From contig JAYKKR010000012.1 of NCBI GenBank assembly GCA_036971615.1, positions 1,116,001 to 1,180,000 of the forward strand: a DNA stretch of 64,000 nucleotides, written 5' to 3'. The first letter of the stretch is position 1, and each line of letters starts with the position of its first letter. Below are positions 55,774 to 64,000 of the stretch, piece after piece. The DNA is from Amyloporia xantha. Taxonomy: Eukaryota; Basidiomycota; Agaricomycetes; Polyporales; Adustoporiaceae. A program made the position numbers and the translations under genes. Under the pieces are notes generated by a model, which had not been told where the DNA came from, searched no databases, and was given only the letters and a program-made list of their open reading frames with translations.

Positions 55774-56164
55774 ATTCGTGGTCTCGGTAAAGCAAGTCCT
55801 ACTTGTGCTCTTGCGACTTTTTGGGCTGTTTCCGGAAGTGAGGAGGGGTATTTCGAGGAACTAGAACGACCAGCTCAAATCCAAGTCGTTGCTTGCCACT
55901 GAGCCGCGAGCACACAGAAATGAGGGACCATCGCATCTTATCTAATCTATGCTCATGATCTCAGTGTCCCCATCCGCCGAGTCTTCATGAAATCTTTGAC
56001 TCTGCTAAGTACTCCTGTAGTACTTCGTTTTTTATCTTTGCGAGCATTTAACGCGAACGTGAACTCCATGAAGCTCTCCATTTAAACCGCACGGCTATGC
56101 TTTTTTCATTGAAAAGCTTATGGGCCAATTCAAATTCCATGAGCCAGTACTACCTTATACGCTA
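55774..56164. other. Intergenic
   Basis: Short spacer between two minus-strand genes: the COX14-like promoter side and the 3' flank of the acylphosphatase. Nothing else was seen. Confidence 0.45.
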
Positions 56165-56566
56165 TCACGGCCGGACTTCAAAGACATCATACTCTAGACT
56201 CTCCAACGTACGCTTATTCGTGATTTCTACATTCGCAACCTTGGCACGAGCGGGGCCTGTGTACAGTGCTTTTTTGCTGGTGAGACAAACCCAGATAAGC
56301 CTTCAATCAAGACGAGCCGCAGAGCTGGACGCACAACCTCGATAGCGCAGACTCCGAGCCTTGGGCTTCTCCCACCACATTGCCTTTCTGTAGCCGTTGC
56401 GTCAAGACTGACCATCTGTGCGGCACTGCATGTCCCAAGGTCTTACCGTATCGTTGCGTATCCAACCTACCACCCCGACATCGTGGGCGATGCCCTTGGA
56501 AAAGGCCCTGAAGTAGACTCCTTGGACTTTACCGCTCACTAAGAAGTGGAAGGCCAGGTAGGACAT
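56165..56566 (-). CDS. Acylphosphatase
   Basis: A small cytosolic hydrolase that cleaves acyl-phosphates such as acetyl phosphate or 1,3-bisphosphoglycerate. Three exons read MSYLAFHFLVSGKVQGVYFR with AFSKGIAHDVGVVGWIRNDT, then KGNVVGEAQGSESALSR, then LIWVCLTSKKALYTGPARAK with VANVEITNKRTL and a TGA at 56165-56167. The catalytic Arg lies in the phosphate loop GxVQGVxFR and the catalytic Asn in GWIRN. The ferredoxin-like fold length (about 100 residues) fits the family. The second intron (GTTGTG...GAAG) is inferred from frame and homology. An alternative upstream ATG at 56593 would add nine residues (MHNNTSLAI). No lesion. Confidence 0.85.
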
Positions 56567-56835
56567 AATGGCAAGGCTTGTATTGTTGTGCACTAGAAAG
56601 GGCAGGGCCGAGCGTAGGCTATCTGAGGTCTAAAAAGTCGAAACGCGCCGATGACGTCATACGGTTCTCTATCTATAACACTGAGTCCGAAGGACCCTTC
56701 GAGCAGAACAATAGTAAGTAGTGACGATCATCCAACTACGCCGTTAAGCTGAAAATTAATAACAATGCTGATACAGCATTACCTGTGTCAGCCAGAAGTC
56801 GGAATGGATTCGAAAGTTCAGATACATACAAAGCT

Positions 56836-59310
56836 CTATTGCTTAGCGCGTAATTTCCATGCCTCCATCATGTTAACAATCTGAAATATTTGAGCATCAT
56901 CTGAACTCGTCTTGTTCTTAACCGCCTCTGCAATTGCTGCGGTAATTCCATTCGTCCAGTCGCCACCCAGATTTTTGGCAGCAAGCGATATTTCGGCATC
57001 TGAATACAAGCCCAAGGCGGAAGCAGCAGGGATTTTGAGGTCCGGCATTGCTGGATCCGTCGAAACGATGGTGCGTGTATCCAAGCGTCCTGTTCACAAG
57101 ATGCAGTGTAAGGAAATACATAACATTCGAGAGTCGATGTACTTCCCGTATGTATCATCGATAGCTAGCCTTTTCCGGCTCTTCATAATCTCGTTCCTTG
57201 TCCGCGTTTTCGCCATCAAGGTCAAGTAGGTCAACGAGCCCATAACGTCCTCTGAAGCGTTCATCACAACGTTTGCTGTAACTTCCGGGCTCGAATTTGC
57301 CACTTCCAGACAGCGTTGTACGAACTGGACCGTATACATACGTGCAAAATTAGTTGCAGTCATGCCTTCGGGACAGAGACGATCCACGTCCACGGCAAGC
57401 TGCACAGGCGCGTTCGGGTCGATCGGAGGGAGTTTCTGGCCACGTCTCGCTGCGTTTTTCTCCTTCACTTTAAAACTCGCAGCCTCTCGAACTTTAGCAC
57501 GCTTCGTGAACTCCTTTCTTAACCACTGACGCGTGTGCTCGGTATTCCAGGTGCGTGGGTCGGTCGGATCATATGGAACAGGACCTCGCGGCCTAGGCGG
57601 GGAGGTCTTGAAGGGCGAGGCATAGGAAAGTGTGTTGACGCTGTGCGTTGAGTCCTGGATGTGCGGGGAGACATGGGCGATGACCAGCGTCTTCGATGCT
57701 CGTCGCGATTCGGGATCGAAGATGGGCTACATACGCCATAGTCTGAGCACGGATGTCCGACTCTAAGGCAGAGAGGCGGCTTACTTTCAGGAGCATAGTC
57801 AGCTTGTTCATCCTCCAAGGAATGTGCACGAAGCTTTCCTCGTTTGCCATTCTCGCTTTGGCGCGAACGCATTCCTTGAGGTTCATCAGACTCTTGTTGT
57901 TCTCACGCGACTCTACCATCTGTTGTTTGTCATGCATCTTTGAATCCTCGTATCGCTCACTTCCAGCTAGACTGTGGTCCGTTGTCACTCCACGAGCTAG
58001 AGGGGAATAGCGGGCTGATCCCTCACTCTACTAGGATTAACTGTCCCTCATCCGCGTATGGGAGGAGCTTGTTCTTCACCCTGACGGTTACGACTGCGTG
58101 ACTCCGGCTCGATGCAGCGTTACGGGATGTCGCAGAGACACGTCTATAGGAACGAGTTAACGGTCGCTCGTTCTCGGTCAAATCCCAGCTGACTGACCGA
58201 TGCGATAGTGCCATATTGATCAGCGCTTCGAGCTCGTCAGGGGAACGGAAGACGGTCGAAATGAGGTTTGGGCTCACGTCTCCCGCCTAGACCCACAGGT
58301 TTTCAAATTGATAGCCTGGTGAAGCGGTGTCGTGCATCTTACCTTGTTCTCCTGGATTGGTATCTCCTTACGAATGGCGTTTCCTTGTGCGTCCACTAGG
58401 AGGCCATCTGCAGGCTCCAGTAGATCGACAGCACGCTTTCCTAACAGCTCTAGGAAAGTGGCGCTGAACTCGAAGATATTATTCTCATCGTCCTGTTCAG
58501 CATGCGTAGTAGCTTCTAGAGACTCAGCGGACTCCTTTCGCTCCGCTGCACGTAGTCGCCGCCCGATGACCTTCGCAACGGTGAAGAGATCTCTGGCGAC
58601 ACGGTGCTCCAGAGCCTCCATTGTATATGTCTTTCCGGACCCCGTCTGCCCGTACGCGAGTATACATGATATCCCGCCAGAGACCGCTAGAGTGAGAAGC
58701 TAAAGCTGGTAAGATAGGAGCAGTAGGCAGAGGCGAGGATATAGACGATCACCTCATTGGCGACTACTGTTCTCTGGTACACCTCTTCGTTATCTATTTC
58801 GGGCCCGAAGGCGAGATCAGAGACGAAAGTCTTGTGAGTCAGTGTCGGACCCGACCACTGTCAGGAATTTGTGACTCGGATGAGTATGGAGGTAATGCAT
58901 GCGATTGCAGGAGACAAAGGCTGCACCTTCAATCCGGGAACATGGGCTACAAACTCGCCAGGCTCCGCGCTCGTGACGCTGATACCTGCACAAAATACTG
59001 ACTCCATTCCAGAATCCATTTGCGCCTTCTCGGCTTCATTACCGTCAAGTTTACTTTCTGTGTCGTCCTTAGACTGGTACGCCACAAATTTCGACTGGGC
59101 TTCATTCTCGAGCGGGGGACGCGTACGGAACGCGACGATGACATCCTTACCTTGCGCACCTCCGCGATCGCTCGTCTCCGTCAGTCTATTCGAAATATCG
59201 GAGAGGGGCGTGGTAAAGCCCTTGTCCGCAGGCTGTTTCTGTCTCCATTCCGCGAGTTCGGAGCGCAGGCGGGGAAGATGAGTTGTGGTCAACGTTGCGG
59301 ACGAGGCCAT
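56836..59310 (-). CDS. Kinesin motor protein, kinesin-13-like
   Basis: A microtubule motor ATPase. It starts at ATG 59310 (MASSATLTTTHLPRLRSEL). After an N-terminal arm the motor core begins with KDVIVAFRTRPPLENEA. An insert of about 40 acidic residues is followed by GPTLTHKTFVSDLAFGPEID, then ISCILAYGQTGSGKTYTMEA with the P-loop. Switch I is NAASSRSHA, restored by removing an intron that otherwise adds about 18 codons. Switch II is DLAGSE, formed across another intron (LILV-D/LAGSE), followed by NNKSLMNLKECVRA and HIPWRMNKLTMLL. The core ends at TLSYASPFKTSPP. The C-terminal portion (NTEHTRQWLRKEFTKRAK onward to AWKLRAKQ at 56836) may contain a SAM-like helical domain. NKSL and HIPW motifs and an internal motor with flanking arms favour kinesin-13-type, but that subfamily label is tentative. 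All ATPase motifs are intact. Confidence 0.85.
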
Positions 59311-60703
59311 GGTACCTGGAGGGGTAACGTAAGATAACGAACACAGTCAAAGTTGTCGTTGATATGCAACTGCTGCGGTGCCGCGTTTGTGGCGGACCTT
59401 CAAGTATATGTGGGAACATGCTGGTGTACACAATGGACGCGTCGAGGCGCGTGATCGTTCTGAACGATGATGGGATACAACCCGTGTTCACAAACTCAAG
59501 GCAAACATCTGGACTCTAGAGTTCGATGCGAACGATCTAGGAAGGATTCGCCGAATTGTGGCCCTTTACCGCACGTTCAAAGCGACAGATTCAACAAATG
59601 ATGGGAATCAATGGACTGAGCCATACACATAAACAACGCAGCACCTTGGAACTTGCCTCACGATTGCGTGGTCAAATACAATACTCCGAGTCACAGCAGA
59701 CACCAATGATGAATTCATTCAAATCGTGATGATGAGATGGCACGAGACAAATGGACACGAGTGAAGAGCTCCTGATATAAGAAGCTTGTGCTATGGAACG
59801 TGACTTTTGCAGGAGAAAACGATGCTATTATCTCGATTGCGAGACAGAACTAAAAAAACCAGACCTACTGAGGTTCATCGCACAGCATCGAGCGGTTCAA
59901 CAACAATAGGCAATGCACGAGTATGGTGCAGGACTTACTGCTTAATTGTGCGGCGATCCAGGCTGGTTATACAAGACACCTACTGCAAACATAAGGGTAT
60001 GTCTAGCAGGCCAAGTAGCTCTCATGCTGATCTTCCAGGTGGTGTCAGCCATCAAGATCAAACAACAAGCTGATGGTGTGTATGAGCAGATCCACGGTGA
60101 ATTCGGCACGGAGCTTCGTGCAGCGGTGAGGCGTCGACATCGCCCAGAACGCAAAATTGGGAACGGGTCATTAAGTATCGCAGAAGTCCTAAATACCTTT
60201 GGCATGGTAAACTTGCCTTCAGGCTCCACTTGGGTTCCACGAGTATGGCGACAAGAGGACAGTCCTGCAGATATCAGCGCAAAGATACGAAGTCAAGCTC
60301 TGGATACAGCTGCCGTAAGAATAGTCGCGTTGTTGCTTCATCGTTGCAAAGCCTCCGACTAGAATTGAGCGAGGTCGTCGACGCAGTGCAGAACACCTCG
60401 ACTGCTCGACAGCAGTGAACAACCTGTTGAGCACCTATTCTACTGCTGTAAGACCGATTACATTTGCGGTTGTTGATCGTGACCAAACAATCTCCTGTTT
60501 CCGCAAAATGGCATCCCGTCTCTTTAGATTGCTAACGCCGACAACGCACTGCTCTTTGCTGTCTTTAGACCGCTTTCCTCGCTTTGCTGGAACTCAGGCT
60601 GTGTCTCATTCCAAGAATCTCTCCAAACCGTGCTGTAGTCACCGAGATCAGCCAACTCGACCTCGTTCTAATGCGCGCTTAATCCCACGCCTGGCAGACA
60701 ATA
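59311..60703. other. Divergent intergenic region
   Basis: Separates the minus-strand kinesin from the plus-strand SWR1-like gene and should hold both promoters. Frames such as 59946-60362 (plus) and 59942-60229 (minus) overlap and carry no motif I recognise. A small gene is not excluded. Confidence 0.4.
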
Positions 60704-63700
60704 ATGAGTGCTCGCGCTCGATCTACAGCCTCAAATAACACGAATGGATCTGCCGCGCGACTGACAAAGAGCTCTGCTCGGAAGGACAACGGTACGGCAG
60801 CAGATGACACGAGTAATGAGGAGCGTGTCGAGCATGAGCGCGCAGCATTGGTGCGAAGCCGGCAAGCTGAGCTTGAGACAGTGGTCGATGCTCATGATAC
60901 CCTGGTATGTGATATTTATTTGATCAATCTCGTTAATGCGCGATTGCATCTGTCCACCCCTGCAATATTGTGTTTGTACAGAGACAGGTCATGAGTATTG
61001 GTCGCACTTAAGCTTGTTCTACACCACGTGGATGCAAAAGGGACAGGGTCTTTTCGTTGTGTATCTACGAGGAAGCCCTGTTACCTGAAGTACCAGCAGA
61101 TACACCGCATGAGATGTCTTGCTGGTATCCTGAATACTCTGAAACCGGTCTCGACGCCATCATGTCGCTTCATTCCTTTTACTTAGCACGGTACGTCGAT
61201 GATTAGCCTACGTACTTTCAAGTCATGAATGTCGCTTTATTCTTTGCTATTCCTCGCTCCGGCTGTGATGCAGTTGTTTTCCATGGCTGTTAACACCCGC
61301 GAATGCGCTATCAATGCACCAGAAGTTCCGTGTCGTAACTTTGCACAAAATCGGTTGCTGGTTACTTCTGATGTACGGATTGCGATGTTTAGTTCTGGTG
61401 GAACGCCATTCTTTGAAAGTGATTTTTTGTCGAGACTGGAGATGGTTCTCTAAAATGCGGAAGTCTCATTAGTCTACCTTCGTCAGAGTATGTTCAAATT
61501 TGCTAGACTCTGATATGGTGCACGAATCCCAGATTCGAGAAAATTTTCACCTCGACAAGTTTGTCTGGCTGCTTTCGTACGATCCTCAGGTATGTAGTGG
61601 CATAATTGTACTATAGGATTGATAGCGACGAAGTGTCAACAGGTTGCCAAGAACGACAACTCTGCTGTCTTCAAAGCGGTAAGTCTCATTCAATTACTCT
61701 ACCTGCTTGATTGACAAAAGTTTACAGTATAAAGAACGCTTTGACCTGGTGCAACAATCCGTAGCATCTGGATCGTCACGGCGGACACGAAGAGCACACA
61801 CGGAGCGCCTGCAATCCTTGAAGACCCCGTCCGCACCTTCTCCTGCGTCTCGTGCATCCTTGAAGGGAAGGAAGTCTGATCTCACCGAGAGTCCTGCCAC
61901 TCCAGTAGAGAACATAACTCGACAACCCAAAGGCAAAGGCAAGGCTCCTGCGGCGGCTTTCGATAGTCTTGCCACCCCAAGTATACACAGGTCCGCGAAA
62001 AGTAAGGGCAAGATGAAGGCCGTGGATATGGACGAGGAGGTGGACGCGCAACGTCTATCACATTACGTTCAGAAACGTGCCAGCGATGGTATCGCTGTAC
62101 TGGACGCCCAACCTCCAATTAAAAAGCGGCGACTTGCACCTGCCGCCTCACTGCCCAATGCGCTTATTCCACCGCTGGACCCGAGAGGAGAACCCTCAGA
62201 AAATATCCCAACTCAGTCGATCTCTGCCGGCATTCCTCAGCGTGCCGCGGGTCGGAAGCGAGACTCGCATCGCCATGAGGGCGCGCTGTCTGTTCCTACC
62301 CGTGATATGGGTAGACAGCCGCCGTCGGTCACAAAATCTCCCCTAAAACGCATCAAGTTGATTGTACGTCCACCTGATCCGGTGTACTCGAGTCCCACTC
62401 AGAGGCCGCGACCTCCGAAACACGGAGGATCCCTGGGCACTTTCTTGTCCTCCTTTACCGTGCTGGATGGCAATGATGTAGACGAGGCGACTATCGAACA
62501 AAGAGTTCAAAGGGACATGGCGTTGTGGGAGCGTGTGGACTCCTTGAAGAGGCGGGGGAGATTTTTCCCAACGAGCATGGGTTTGGGGGAGGACACGCAT
62601 AGCGTTTTCGGTACTGCCACCTCCAACGTATCCGTGGCATGCGCAAGTCAGGATCCATGGGCAAATGTCGTGGAGGCGGTGAAAGCGCGTACGCTGTACC
62701 GCCCAGTTAACGGTCGTCAAATCGCAGGACAGGTAGCGAGTAGGATCCGCGCATATTGGGAAAGCCGAGCTGTCAAAGAAGACAAGGTGAAGATGCTGGA
62801 GGAGAAGCGTTTGCGTACTCTGGCGAAGGCTACAATCAAGATGGTCATCGCCGAGTGGAAGAAGGCTGTTCACGTAAGTCTCTTATTTTTTTATTCGACT
62901 AAAGTGCGTACCAAAGCAAATGTGCGGTCTAGCATGTTCGTGAGGAGGAGCGGCTTAAGCGCGAGGAAGAGGAGCGGAGACGTGGGCACGAACATCTGGA
63001 TGCAATCCTGGATCAGTCGGGGCAGATCTTGGAGGCACAGCAGCTCGACCTGACCAAGGCAGTCTCGCGGAGTCGTTCCAGCAGCGTCTCCGCCACTCTC
63101 CGACATTGGGCTTCTCCATCCCCTGGTTTAGACGAGGAATCGTCTACCGAGACTGAGAGAGGGGCTTCTGATGAAGAATCAGATGAGGCTATTGCGTCAG
63201 ACGACGATGCAGGAGGCATGGACTCCAGCTTTCTGTTAGGACATGGCGATCGTAGTCTCATCACCACACGAACGTCAAGATCGCGTTCGGTAGACGAGCG
63301 TAGTATTTCGGCTTACCGGTCTCCTGAAGACCCGGATGCAATGGATCGTGAACTCGAGGAGCTGCTTAGTGCAGGCCAAGAACGTTCGGATACAGCCCAT
63401 CATTCGGTCACGTCGGCGAGTCCTCTTGCTGATACAGCTGAATCAGCGTCGAATATGGACGTTGAGACGCCAAAGACTCCTGCTGATGAGCTCGATCAAT
63501 ATGACCAGCCTACTACTTTATCATTCGATGCCGATATTCCTATCCCCTCGAAGTTCAATGCCGATCTTGACGCGTCAAATCATGGGCCGGCTGGCGTGGA
63601 CGTGAAGGTCTCATTGACACCAAGCGTCGCATTAGATGCTTCTGACATGAAGACCGATTTCGAGTCTCATCCTGATGCGGACGTCATGCTTACCAACGGG

Positions 63701-64000
63701 AGCGACCAGTTCGTCACATCGATGTCTCAAGTCGGACCTCCTGAAGAATTGGACGAACAAATAGAGAAGCACACACATTCATCAGCTCGTACGCGGTCTC
63801 CCTCTGCGGATCCAGACGACGACTCTCAAATGAGAGGGTCGACAGAACCGGATATGGTCACTGAACATACAGCTAAGATCACAAACGGTGCCGTCTCTCG
63901 GGAGGAGACAGCAGATAGCGACGACGAAGGGAACACATCTATTCCTCACTATCTTCAATCTTATGCTGTTGCTCCTGTCGAGTGGGATCCTCAGTCGAAA
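60704..64000 (+). CDS. SWR1: SWR1-type chromatin-remodelling ATPase, 5' part
   Basis: The N-terminal region of a Snf2-family remodeller of the SWR1/SRCAP kind, which exchanges H2A for H2A.Z in nucleosomes. Exons 60704-60904, 61533-61589, 61643-61678, 61728-62873 and from 62933 to the window edge join in frame. Early blocks are IRENFHLDKFVWLLSYDPQ, then SAVFKA-YKERFDLVQQSV. A long basic, Ser/Pro-rich region follows (KGKGKAP, IKKRRLAP, SPLKRIKLIVRPPDP). The HSA domain, which docks actin-related proteins, lies at about 62790-63060: KMLEEKRLRTLAKATIK, MVIAEWKKAV, HVREEERLKREEERRRGHEH and LDAILDQSGQILEAQQLDL. After it comes an acidic Asp/Glu/Ser-rich region with ESDEAIASDDDAGGMD and YAVAPVEWDPQS at the edge. 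The helicase domains must lie beyond 64000. HSA also occurs in INO80-type and other Snf2 proteins, and the SWR1 choice rests on the overall layout. The first intron (60905-61532) is unusually long. Confidence 0.75.

Noticed and set aside
58150..58200. Kinesin insertion before the switch I motif
   Set aside because: The extra codons are removed by a GTCAGT...TATAG intron that restores HRRVSATSRNAASSRSHA.

Overview
The window looks like nuclear DNA of a filamentous basidiomycete, probably an Agaricomycete. The evidence is short (46-75 nt) GT-AG introns interrupting most genes, a Plavaka-type transposase, Agaricomycete-style Ulp1-like and BED/zinc-finger-like transposon proteins, and host proteins of recognisable fungal type (SulP transporter, secreted S8A subtilase, kinesin, SWR1-type remodeller, COX14-like protein). 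No ribosomal or transfer RNA gene was recognised.

Layout. 0-18.4 kb is gene-poor: a Zn2Cys6 regulator (1.5-2.4 kb), a six-exon PHD/chromodomain protein on the minus strand (3.7-4.9 kb), a small TA-flanked MITE (6.7-7.1 kb), a spliced orphan with a Cys/His motif (12.9-14.2 kb) and a Med25-like vWA protein (16.2-18.3 kb). 19.5-22.9 kb is a 3.4 kb near-palindromic element with strand-skewed GC-rich minisatellite arms and a 7-bp flanking repeat. 23.9-35.4 kb is a graveyard of gene pieces: an Ulp1-like transposon-associated pseudogene, an EDC4-like fragment, a duplicated and rearranged clathrin heavy chain pseudogene interrupted by an intron-bearing dehydrogenase fragment and by unknown DNA, weak P450-like remains, and a frameshifted Plavaka transposase. 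35.4-40.5 kb is AT-rich and holds a hAT-like MITE with a perfect 8-bp target duplication, a 27-bp minisatellite and a second MITE that abuts a broken transposon protein (40.5-41.8 kb).

From 42.3 kb onward the region is more gene-dense: a possible LYR-type small protein, a Ser/Pro-rich orphan, a complete SulP transporter, two long-armed fold-back elements (50.7-51.5 and 53.7-54.8 kb) on either side of a complete secreted subtilase, then COX14-like, acylphosphatase, a kinesin, and the 5' part of a SWR1-type ATPase running off the right edge. The kinesin and SWR1-like genes are divergently transcribed across about 1.4 kb.

The strongest unusual signals are the clathrin/dehydrogenase mosaic, the palindromic 3.4 kb element, and two fold-back families that share the terminal core GCCGTTTGCAG beside a TA target site. 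One of these carries a Tc1/mariner-like helix-turn-helix remnant. All gene models were spliced by eye, so individual junctions may be off.
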